A stretch of 31,644 bases of DNA from a virus. Below are positions 14,690-22,202 of the stretch, piece after piece. The DNA is taken from the IMG/VR virus record IMGVR_UViG_3300028197_000088, positions 1 to 31,644 of that record. One strand, written 5' to 3'. The stretch's first letter is position 1, and every line of letters starts with the position of its first letter. The notes beneath the pieces were generated by a model that did not search any database, was not told where the DNA came from, and saw nothing but the letters and a program-made list of their open reading frames with translations. Position numbers and translations under genes: made by a program.

Positions 14690-14911
14690 ATGGCAGACGA
14701 TAATAAATCACCATCATTCAGTTTGAATGTTACAGATGTTATTGAAATTAGTAAAAACACAGCTCTTGTAGCTCTAGCTGCTGGGCTAACATATTTTGGA
14801 GAAAATTTAGCAGACCTTGATCTTGGAAATCTTGGTGTCATGTTTGTACCAATCGCTGCTGTTGTAATCAGCACTGTAGTAAGATGGGCTAAGAACAACG
14901 TACCGGAGTAG
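14690..14911 (+). CDS. Small two-TM protein, holin-like
   Basis: The ATG at 14690 overlaps nothing and follows the PAS gene stop by one base; an in-frame ATG at 14678 lies inside that gene. The 73-residue protein has a hydrophilic head (MADDNKSPSFSLN), a first hydrophobic helix around residues 24-37 (NTALVALAAGLTYF), a short acidic turn, and a second helix around 45-64 (LGVMFVPIAAVVISTVVRW) with a basic tail. The size and topology fit class II holins, which make pores that start lysis. Topology alone does not prove it; no holin family motif was recognised. Confidence 0.6.
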   Translation: MADDNKSPSFSLNVTDVIEISKNTALVALAAGLTYFGENLADLDLGNLGVMFVPIAAVVISTVVRWAKNNVPE

Positions 14912-14915
14912 TAAT

Positions 14916-15836
14916 ATGTTTGAACATCCAAGAGACTTACTAAAAGCTTACAAGGACGGTTTTGTAGGCTCATGGTGTGATCCCGAAGATACCGATAAGC
15001 TACTAGGAGAACTGCCGCACCCCCTTTTTGGGGCGGCAGCTTCTAATTTATATAGCAGCGGTGAAGGTAAAGTAGCTTTATTATATAAATCTGTGCAAAA
15101 ATATGATCCCACATTTGGAGCGCACGAAAGGCAAACTACAGGAGACTGCGTGTCTCATGCTACTAGGAATGCAGTCGATGCTACTAGGTGTCATGAAATT
15201 ATTGGTGGAGACGCAGAAGATTTTGTAGCAAGAGGAGCTACAGAAGCTATATATGGCTCTAGAGGTCATGGTGGTCAAGGTATGTCTTGTTCTGTAGCTG
15301 CACGATTTGTACATCAAAATGGTGGCATTTTAGTTAGAAAAGATTATGGTTTTATTGATTTATCTAAGTACAACAGTAGAACAGGCACTAACTGGGGAAG
15401 ATCAGGAGTACCTAAGCAAGTCAAAGACGAAGGGAAGAAACATCAAGTTAAAACTATTAGTATGATCAAATCTGTAGAGGAAGCAAGAGACGCTATAGCT
15501 AATGGGTACGCTTTAAGTGTCTGTAGTAATTATGGATTTTCCTCACGCCGTAATGAACATGGAATAGCTCGCAGAAGCGGGTCATGGAATCACGCAATGT
15601 CTTGGACGGCGATGGATGATAGCAGAAAAGTTCATAACGAAACTTTATTTTTGATACAAAATAGTTGGGGTGCATTTAACGGTGGACCAAAACAACACGA
15701 TCAACCAGATGGTAGCTTTTGGGTTAGAGAAAAAGATGCTAGAGGTATGCTTAATCAAAATGGAGCTTGGGCGTATAGTGATGTGGACGGTTTTCCCCCT
15801 AGAAAAGTCGATTGGACTTTAGATGAGGTATTTTAA
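14916..15836 (+). CDS. Papain-like (C1-type) cysteine protease
   Basis: A 306-residue protein with a complete papain-like catalytic set. Gln73 and Cys78 lie in RQTTGDCVSHATRNAVD, His226 in SWNHAMSWTA, and Asn249 in LFLIQNSWG. The NSWG motif and the order Gln-Cys-His-Asn are diagnostic of clan CA. The ~70-residue N-terminal part could be a propeptide or targeting segment; no classical signal peptide is seen. It could cleave a phage structural protein, act on the host envelope, or serve as a lysis enzyme. Its place after a holin-like gene and before the fibre genes does not settle which. Its stop overlaps the next start (TAATG). Confidence 0.85.
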   Translation: MFEHPRDLLKAYKDGFVGSWCDPEDTDKLLGELPHPLFGAAASNLYSSGEGKVALLYKSVQKYDPTFGAHERQTTGDCVSHATRNAVDATRCHEIIGGDAEDFVARGATEAIYGSRGHGGQGMSCSVAARFVHQNGGILVRKDYGFIDLSKYNSRTGTNWGRSGVPKQVKDEGKKHQVKTISMIKSVEEARDAIANGYALSVCSNYGFSSRRNEHGIARRSGSWNHAMSWTAMDDSRKVHNETLFLIQNSWGAFNGGPKQHDQPDGSFWVREKDARGMLNQNGAWAYSDVDGFPPRKVDWTLDEVF

Positions 15837-18800
15837 TGTCGTCACAATTTCAACATATTCAATTACGAAGAGACACTAAAGCTAATCTTGATTTTCACAA
15901 CCCCATATTAAAACATGGAGAACCCGCTTTTGCAGTTGATTTTAATGAACTAAAAATCGGCAACGGAATTAGTGCTTGGAGAGACTTGCCAGTAGTTGGA
16001 GCTTCTAGAGTTAAAACCGTCTCAGTAAACTTACCAGCTATACAGTCTAATACATCTCATACGGAAACAGTATCCGTTACTGGAATTGATAGTGATAATG
16101 AATATTCCATATTAGTAGCTCCAGAAATATCTATACCCGACTACGTTGACATAAGATATGCACATGTGTCGGCAGACAATTCTGTAGATATTGTTTTTAC
16201 AAATATAGACAACTCAACAGTAGACGGCAATGCAAGTTCAAACTTTTCTACACCTACGTCTAACGTAAAATTACATTTGTTAATTAATATAACAAAAGTT
16301 TATGTAGAGCCTACAACGACGACTACAACTCCCCCGCCAATTATAGAAGATGTGTTTTCATTTGGACAAAATGAATTTGGACAGCTAGCTCAGGGGAATA
16401 AGGAAGAACTAAATGTACCAACGCTAGTGTATGATGGTGGTAAAAAATGGACCAGTTTTGCGCTAGGTCATTATCACGGACTAGGCGTAAGCAATACAGG
16501 AAAACTTTACAGTGTAGGTTATAATTACTATGGTCAATTAGGTCTAGGTGATAAAGGGGTTAGAACTAACAGAGCAACATTTACACCTATAGAAAAAATA
16601 TTATTTAATGATGGAGAAGTTTTCGCTTCTGGTTTAAATCTAGTATCTGATACTTTTGGGTGGAACAGTGTGAGTTGTGGTTCTCAATTTTCTTTAGCTG
16701 TTAGCTCTGATGGTCAACTTTTTTCCTGCGGAGACAATACGTATGGAGAACTAGGAGTTGGAGATAAAACTTTAAGAAAACATTTTACTCTTTCGGGTAA
16801 TCAATTTTATTATGAAGATATAACAAGTGATAACACTAGACAGTTTATGCCTACTCGTGGAGGAGTAAGGTTCTTCTCCTTGAATAACGATCAGACCCAA
16901 GCTGGTGTAAATAAACATGTGTTAAGCAAAGAGGAAGAGGCTGGAACAGATAAGTTTGCATTCATTACTCCTACAGGTGTTACTAATTTAGGAATTATAC
17001 CATCTAGCAGTGGAGTATCTTTACATATTAATGGTACTACTACTTTATCAGACGGTGTTACGCCAACTATTTCTATAACTGGCACTCTTAATACAACGAT
17101 AAATGGATACGCCTATTATTATGGAGATGTTTCTATTGATGTTTCTGGAGATTATGGAACGGCAAATCTGTTAGGTATTGGTAATGGAATAAATACCCTA
17201 GCTGACGATATACTAATATTTCAGCCCGACGTTTGGAAGAAAGTTTCAGCAGGAAACAACCACTCTGTGGGTATCATAAGGTCTAGTGGAACTCTTGATA
17301 GAGGTCAGTTATACTCTTGGGGTAACAACTCTTTTGGTCAACTTGGTCAAGATCTAACTCATAACCAAACATTAGAAACCCCACAAAAAATTATGGGATA
17401 TTACAGAGATGATAATGCTATAGCAAATTATACAAATTTAAGTTCTTTTAATGACAAAAATTTATACACTAGCAGTGAGTATTTTTATGACGTATCCTGC
17501 GGTGCGCATCATTCAGTAGCTATTGCTCATCCAGATTTTACTCCATCTTCAGGAGTTAGTGGAGTATTTGGGTTTGGAGATAATCAGTACGGACAAATAG
17601 CTTTAGGAAATGAAAATCATGTTGATGTTCCGACTAGACTGTTCTTTGATTTCTCTAAAATAGATGACACAAACTTTACAAATTTGACAAATGATACCAA
17701 TCTAGCAGTTCAAAAAATTAATGGTAAAAACCATTACGTTTTAAACTCTACAGGCAATAAAACATACAACTCATTAGAAAGATTTGTATTAGGCAAGGGG
17801 AATTATATTATCAGAGGAGTTCCTAATACTCATCCAATCGCAATATTAAACGCAGGAAAAGAATCAGCTATAACTTATAATGGCGACAATAGAATTGGAT
17901 GTACCACTGTCTATAACACAACAAATGACGCAGAGTATGAATTTTACTATGGCGATGTTTATATTAATGTTTCAAATGACTTTGATAAAGTAAGTATATA
18001 CTGCCTATATCATGGTTATATGGGTGGAGAAAATCTATTTTTCTATGAGACTCCAAAATATAATATAGAAGATGTTAAATGTGGATTAAATCATACTATT
18101 TTACAAACAGATACTGATCAAGCTGTTACTTTTGGTAGAAATCATAAGGGACAACTTGGATCTGGTGATAATCTAGATAGGAAGTCTCCTTTTAGGTTAA
18201 CTAAGGGTAACATCAAGAAGATAGAAGCTGGTGGAGATCATTCCTTCTTACTTGATAACGACAAAACGTTATGGTCTTTTGGAGATAACGATCATGGACA
18301 ATTAGGCTTAGGAGATAAATTAAATAGAGAAGTACCAACAAGATTAGATACTGATGTATTATGGCAAGACATATATGCTGATGGAAATTTTTCATACCTT
18401 AGTGTATTTTGTTTTTACCCAAATCCAGTTTCTTCTTTGTCTCTTAAAAATGCAGATACTTCCACAGTAGTTGGAAGCAGACAGTTGTTACTTGAATTCA
18501 CACATACAACAGCATATGAAGAAGGATTAATAAATTACATTATAGAAATTTCTGAAGATAGTGGTTCAACTTGGACTTCGTATGACAACTTAGCTTTTGG
18601 ATCACACTTTGGCGATAATAATAGTGAAGCTATGGAAAACGGAATATTTCAATACGTCCTTGATCGGTTAGATAATAGTAAAACTTATAAAGTTAGAGTT
18701 TCTGGAGAAAATAAAGCTGGGATTGGCTTGGCGGTAGAATCATCTAATCAAGTCAGCCCTAAAAAATCAAACTGGAGAGGTATCAGCTCGGATAAACAAT

Positions 18801-19495
18801 TGTTCTATAGTCATATGGACGAAAATGATTTAGGTGATAAAGAACTTACTTACACTACAACTACTGGCTTTTTCACAAACGCTCCTAGATACTTAAGTGG
18901 AAAGTGTGGCGAAGCATTAAGATTATATCGTCATGACAGTATAGAGTTTAATACTATAAGCTCCGTACCACAGATGGAACAGTTTACTTTAGAATTTTTC
19001 TTTAATCCAAGAAATTATGCAGAACCTAATTCTCCAGTAATAATACTAAGAGATGCAACGTATGATTATTTAAAAATGCAATATGAAGGAACAGACGCTA
19101 CAGGATATGAAATTAAAATATATGACTCTGGGAATTCTTTAATTATGAGTACAGATACTGTGCCATTTGGAGGATTAGCACCACAGCAAGAATTTAATTC
19201 GGATTCAAGACACGAAGATTATTCGCATATAGCAGTAGTAAGAAATAGCGGATTAGCATCGGACCCAACTGCTATAAATCTAGTTAAACTATATCATAAC
19301 GGATCATTAGTAGCAAGCGGAATAGATGATACTCTGTATAATGTAACTAACATATTAGTTGCTTCTGGTGATACTCCGTTTTATGATTTTGACATTGACG
19401 AGCTTTCTCTTGCCAGTGGAGACTATTATGATACATACAATACGCATAGCTTTAGCAATACTATTTTACCACAAGTGAAACCTTTTGGAGAATGA
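15836..19495 (+). CDS. Giant fibre or adhesin protein with RCC1 propeller, cupredoxin-like inserts, FN3 and LamG
   Basis: A 1219-residue protein. Residues 6-55 are the phage fibre N-terminal domain (Mtd_N-like): QLRRDTKANLDF, then ELKIGNGISAWRDLPVVG. A Thr/Pro linker follows at 160-168. Seven RCC1-type units follow, with motifs near 174, 224, 295, 492, 577, 763 and 812 (e.g. LWSFGDNDHGQLGLGD), enough for a full seven-bladed propeller. Two inserts lie between units: ~339-463 and ~600-740. The second has THPIAI (His666) and YCLYHGYM (Cys723, His726, Met729). Residues ~862-957 look like fibronectin type III, and ~977-1205 like a concanavalin/LamG fold. It is probably a host-binding structural protein. 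Confidence 0.9.
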   Translation: MSSQFQHIQLRRDTKANLDFHNPILKHGEPAFAVDFNELKIGNGISAWRDLPVVGASRVKTVSVNLPAIQSNTSHTETVSVTGIDSDNEYSILVAPEISIPDYVDIRYAHVSADNSVDIVFTNIDNSTVDGNASSNFSTPTSNVKLHLLINITKVYVEPTTTTTTPPPIIEDVFSFGQNEFGQLAQGNKEELNVPTLVYDGGKKWTSFALGHYHGLGVSNTGKLYSVGYNYYGQLGLGDKGVRTNRATFTPIEKILFNDGEVFASGLNLVSDTFGWNSVSCGSQFSLAVSSDGQLFSCGDNTYGELGVGDKTLRKHFTLSGNQFYYEDITSDNTRQFMPTRGGVRFFSLNNDQTQAGVNKHVLSKEEEAGTDKFAFITPTGVTNLGIIPSSSGVSLHINGTTTLSDGVTPTISITGTLNTTINGYAYYYGDVSIDVSGDYGTANLLGIGNGINTLADDILIFQPDVWKKVSAGNNHSVGIIRSSGTLDRGQLYSWGNNSFGQLGQDLTHNQTLETPQKIMGYYRDDNAIANYTNLSSFNDKNLYTSSEYFYDVSCGAHHSVAIAHPDFTPSSGVSGVFGFGDNQYGQIALGNENHVDVPTRLFFDFSKIDDTNFTNLTNDTNLAVQKINGKNHYVLNSTGNKTYNSLERFVLGKGNYIIRGVPNTHPIAILNAGKESAITYNGDNRIGCTTVYNTTNDAEYEFYYGDVYINVSNDFDKVSIYCLYHGYMGGENLFFYETPKYNIEDVKCGLNHTILQTDTDQAVTFGRNHKGQLGSGDNLDRKSPFRLTKGNIKKIEAGGDHSFLLDNDKTLWSFGDNDHGQLGLGDKLNREVPTRLDTDVLWQDIYADGNFSYLSVFCFYPNPVSSLSLKNADTSTVVGSRQLLLEFTHTTAYEEGLINYIIEISEDSGSTWTSYDNLAFGSHFGDNNSEAMENGIFQYVLDRLDNSKTYKVRVSGENKAGIGLAVESSNQVSPKKSNWRGISSDKQLFYSHMDENDLGDKELTYTTTTGFFTNAPRYLSGKCGEALRLYRHDSIEFNTISSVPQMEQFTLEFFFNPRNYAEPNSPVIILRDATYDYLKMQYEGTDATGYEIKIYDSGNSLIMSTDTVPFGGLAPQQEFNSDSRHEDYSHIAVVRNSGLASDPTAINLVKLYHNGSLVASGIDDTLYNVTNILVASGDTPFYDFDIDELSLASGDYYDTYNTHSFSNTILPQVKPFGE

Positions 19496-19496
19496 C

Positions 19497-19862
19497 ATGG
19501 CAGAAAATAGAAACATACAAAGCATTAAACTACGACGAGATACTGAAGCTAACCTTAATACCATCACATTAGCAGAAGGTGAACTAGCTTACGCTACAGA
19601 TACTACAGAGATTAAAGTTGGTGATGGCACGAATACCTTTCAAAATATAGTAGCTTTAAACGGTATCCCAGCAGATGCTGACTTTAACACAGTTACTAAG
19701 GGGGGCTTGCAGCTTGTACATACTGACCCAGCAACTATTATTAGTCAGTATGCGGGTCATAATAATCAGGTTAGTGGTGTTTTTAATGCTGTAATTGTTA
19801 GCCAAGATGTATACAATAATATAACAAAGAACGACAATACAATATACTTCGTGCCGGAGTAG
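19497..19862 (+). CDS. Short fibre protein with Mtd_N-like domain
   Basis: The ATG at 19497 is preferred over 19485 because GGAG (19487-19490) sits six bases before it. The 121-residue protein opens with IQSIKLRRDTEANLNTITLA and then ELAYATDTTEIKVGDGT, the same N-terminal fibre domain as in the 1219-residue protein and the gene at 21401. The end (VSQDVYNN, then NDNTIYFVPE) is a common C-terminal element of tail-fibre proteins and recurs at the end of the 21401 product. It could be a short fibre, an adapter, or a donor of the domain for fibre switching. Confidence 0.75.
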   Translation: MAENRNIQSIKLRRDTEANLNTITLAEGELAYATDTTEIKVGDGTNTFQNIVALNGIPADADFNTVTKGGLQLVHTDPATIISQYAGHNNQVSGVFNAVIVSQDVYNNITKNDNTIYFVPE

Positions 19863-19872
19863 GAGATTAGTA

Positions 19873-19977
19873 ATGCCACCAGTATACGCAGGAAATGATC
19901 CGGTAACAGTAAATGTTGGCAATGTACGATTAGACACAATTTCAATAGGTCAAGCAATAATAAATAACTATACTTAA
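19873..19977 (+). CDS. Small hypothetical protein between fibre genes
   Basis: A 34-residue frame (MPPVYAGNDPVTVNVGNVRL, ending NNYT) preceded by AGGAG. The spacing of ten bases after the previous stop and eleven before the next gene fits the packed cluster. The Val/Asn/Thr-rich sequence suits a beta-strand fibre fragment. It is too short for a firm call. Confidence 0.4.
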   Translation: MPPVYAGNDPVTVNVGNVRLDTISIGQAIINNYT

Positions 19978-19988
19978 AGGAGAATGAC

Positions 19989-20231
19989 ATGGCAGTAGTA
20001 TCAACAACAGACGTTGTGACAAACCCTAACACATCGTTAGAGGTCGCAACTAACGCAAGCGTAGTGTGTAGCTGTTTGCCAACTGGCGAATCTTTTACTA
20101 TTGACACTACAACAGATAGTAATTTTGTAAACTTTGATGTCAGCATGACATACACAGCTTTACAAACTAAATTAACAGATAGATTTGATAAAATTGGATA
20201 CTATAATGCAGTAGACGGAGGCTCACCATGA
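19989..20231 (+). CDS. Small hypothetical fibre-associated protein
   Basis: An 80-residue Thr/Val/Ser-rich protein behind AAAGGAGAA. It shows a beta-strand character (VVSTTDVVTNPNTSLEVATN) with a CSC pair at residues 27-29, then helix-like YTALQTKLTDRF. It ends in an ATGA overlap with the next gene. The composition resembles its fibre neighbours rather than an enzyme. Function is unknown. Confidence 0.65.
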   Translation: MAVVSTTDVVTNPNTSLEVATNASVVCSCLPTGESFTIDTTTDSNFVNFDVSMTYTALQTKLTDRFDKIGYYNAVDGGSP

Positions 20232-20650
20232 AAAAGGGCTTGGAACTTGTGTTTGTCAGTTTAATTTCTATTGCTATAACTTTAAGTTATATTAATAAAA
20301 ATGCACAAACAAATCCTTGGTCCAATGGATTTAACAATAACTTTGGATGTAGTACTGAAGAAATATCAGGAATTTATAATAGCTATGTCAATCAATGGAA
20401 ACAAGATATATCCAGTGCTTTCGACAGGGCTGAAAAAGAAGTTTATAAAACTTCTCCTACTCCAGATGATGTTGTAGGTCCACATCCAGATCCAGATAAA
20501 TGCATTTGCAAAGGATCGGGAGTAATAAAACAAGGAGATGGTCACACTACACCATGTCCCTATCATGGCAGTAAGTATAATAAAATTCGTTCTAATTTAA
20601 AAGAACTTAACAGGACTATAACTAATCCGCTAATTATCGAGGAGAAATAA
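20228..20650 (+). CDS. Membrane-anchored protein with CxCxGxG...CPxH motif
   Basis: A 140-residue protein with an N-terminal hydrophobic helix (residues 6-20) after two lysines, so it is probably anchored or exported. A helical, hydrophilic middle follows. Residues 86-113 contain His-rich PHPDPDKCICKGSGVIKQGD and then CPYH: Cys92, Cys94, Cys110 and His113, with a CxCxGxG core as in DnaJ-type zinc modules, but closed by His rather than a fourth Cys. This could be a small zinc knuckle. It starts in an ATGA overlap and ends in TAATG, so it is made with its neighbours. No known family is identified. Confidence 0.7.
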   Translation: MKKGLELVFVSLISIAITLSYINKNAQTNPWSNGFNNNFGCSTEEISGIYNSYVNQWKQDISSAFDRAEKEVYKTSPTPDDVVGPHPDPDKCICKGSGVIKQGDGHTTPCPYHGSKYNKIRSNLKELNRTITNPLIIEEK

Positions 20651-20925
20651 TGGACATAGAAATGTATTTAAGAATCGGCGCTATTGCAATTGCTAGTATC
20701 ATTTTACTCTCAACAGTAAATGTAAACGTATCGCCCTTATTAGAGAAAATAAAATCTTTATTTAAAAGAAAAATTGTAACACCAATTCCTGAAGGAAAAG
20801 ATGTCTCTTTTTTAGAAATTGTTGAGACTTGGCACAAACTTAGAATACAGTGTGAAGTATATGGGTTGAGTGATGCAGTAGAAAAAATTGATGAAGTATT
20901 TCCATTGTTAAACACGGAGGACTAA
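20650..20925 (+). CDS. Small membrane-anchored protein
   Basis: A 91-residue protein with a single N-terminal hydrophobic stretch (residues 7-24, LRIGAIAIASIILLSTV), then a basic stretch (KIKSLFKRK) and an acidic, helical C-terminal half (VSFLEIVETWHKLRIQCEVY). The positive charges after the helix predict that most of the protein faces the cytoplasm. It starts on the stop of the preceding gene (TAATG). No family is recognised. Confidence 0.65.
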   Translation: MDIEMYLRIGAIAIASIILLSTVNVNVSPLLEKIKSLFKRKIVTPIPEGKDVSFLEIVETWHKLRIQCEVYGLSDAVEKIDEVFPLLNTED

Positions 20926-20928
20926 TAA

Positions 20929-21384
20929 ATGATCAAGAAAATCTTTGCTATTACTCTAACTTTGTTTGCAATATTTGGAGCGTCTTGGATAGACATTGAT
21001 TTATCTTCTATTATACCACGACCACAGCAAGAAGTCGTTATAGTAGATAAGCCTAGTCAAGAAATTATAAATCATGTGCAAGTAATTTCAGAAATTATTA
21101 CTGATCCTTCTGATAGAGCAAAATTAGCTATATTTAACTACGAGTTTGCAAATAGGGTTCAAAATTATAATACTAACTCTCAACAAATAAATGATGTGTA
21201 TACTTTAGCAGGTAAGAATTTTTTTGGAGGCAAGTTAGTAGACAAGTATGACAACCTATCGAGCGAACTAGTGGGGATATTTAACCAAATTTTATCACCA
21301 GATAATCATACACTTTCTAATGATGAAAAAAAACTATTGCATGATTACTTCATGGGCATAGCTTGGGTTATCGTTAATAAATAA
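20929..21384 (+). CDS. Exported or anchored hypothetical protein
   Basis: A 151-residue protein with a signal-like start: Lys-Lys, then hydrophobic residues 5-19 (IFAITLTLFAIFGAS), without a clear cleavage motif. A Pro-containing linker (IIPRPQQEVVIVDKPSQE) follows, and then a helical domain with YEFANRVQNYNT, ending in a hydrophobic FMGIAWVIV. It probably faces the periplasm or outside. It could be a spanin-like or entry-related component, but no motif shows this. GGAGG lies before the next gene. Confidence 0.7.
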   Translation: MIKKIFAITLTLFAIFGASWIDIDLSSIIPRPQQEVVIVDKPSQEIINHVQVISEIITDPSDRAKLAIFNYEFANRVQNYNTNSQQINDVYTLAGKNFFGGKLVDKYDNLSSELVGIFNQILSPDNHTLSNDEKKLLHDYFMGIAWVIVNK

Positions 21385-21400
21385 AATTAAGGAGGTAATC

Positions 21401-22192
21401 GTGCCAGATTACAGTAAAACAAGAGTACAAATACGTAGAGGTACAACATCAGAATGGTCAAACGCTAACCCCGTATACTTAGGCGAGGGCGAATTAGCTT
21501 ATGTTTCAGACGCTTCATTGTTAAAAGTCGGAGACGGAGTAACAGAATTTAGTTCTCTTGACAGCATTGGGAGCTTTGCGATATCTGTATCTTCAGATCA
21601 TGATCCCATGCTCAATGGAAACTTAAAACTAAATAATAACAATATAGTTGGCAATGGCAGTATTAATATTTCCCTTGGAGATGTAGATTTAGACGATGGT
21701 AACTTGGCAGTTTCTGGTGATATTACTTGTAATGGTACAATAACTAATAACGGATCAACTATAGCTACCATAGAAGACTCTAGAGTTAAAGCTGATCATT
21801 GCACTCTAGGTTCTAGTGATATATCTAATTGGGTTCCTCCAGTTCAAGCAGATGTATTACGTGTAATAACTACAAATGACATAAATATTCACGGACTATC
21901 TACATTTTATTATAATAAAAATCAATTAACAGTTTCAAACAGTGGCCCTCACACTTTAACTTTTGCCAATGATAGTGCGACCGCAGCTAGTGATAATAGG
22001 TTTTATAATATACCTTCTGAAGATATGATTTTAGCGTCTGGAGAAACTATAGTAATGACTTACGATGATGGCTATAATAGATGGCTTAATTATACAGTGT
22101 CTAGAGCTACTAGAATTGTACAGCTTACGCAAGCTGAATACGACGATGCTTCCTTTGTTGTAGATCCTAATACAGTATATATTATAGTTTAA
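21401..22192 (+). CDS. Fibre protein with Mtd_N-like domain
   Basis: A 263-residue protein starting at GTG behind a strong AAGGAGGTAA. Residues ~6-50 are the third copy of the fibre N-terminal domain (VQIRRGTTSEWSNANPVYLG, then LLKVGDGVTEFSSL). The middle is a beta-strand region with repeated NGN/DDGN units (LKLNNNNIVGNGSINISLGD), as in intertwined fibre shafts. The C-terminal part is sheet-rich and ends LTQAEYDD then DPNTVYIIV, like the end of the 19497 product. It is probably a trimeric fibre or receptor-binding subunit. Confidence 0.8.
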   Translation: MPDYSKTRVQIRRGTTSEWSNANPVYLGEGELAYVSDASLLKVGDGVTEFSSLDSIGSFAISVSSDHDPMLNGNLKLNNNNIVGNGSINISLGDVDLDDGNLAVSGDITCNGTITNNGSTIATIEDSRVKADHCTLGSSDISNWVPPVQADVLRVITTNDINIHGLSTFYYNKNQLTVSNSGPHTLTFANDSATAASDNRFYNIPSEDMILASGETIVMTYDDGYNRWLNYTVSRATRIVQLTQAEYDDASFVVDPNTVYIIV

Positions 22193-22202
22193 GGAGCATA
22201 AT

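Noticed and set aside
19656-20155. Open frames on the - strand between 19656 and 20155, and other - strand frames throughout
   Set aside because: They mirror + strand genes, have no ribosome binding sites or recognisable motifs, and would conflict with the continuous + strand layout.
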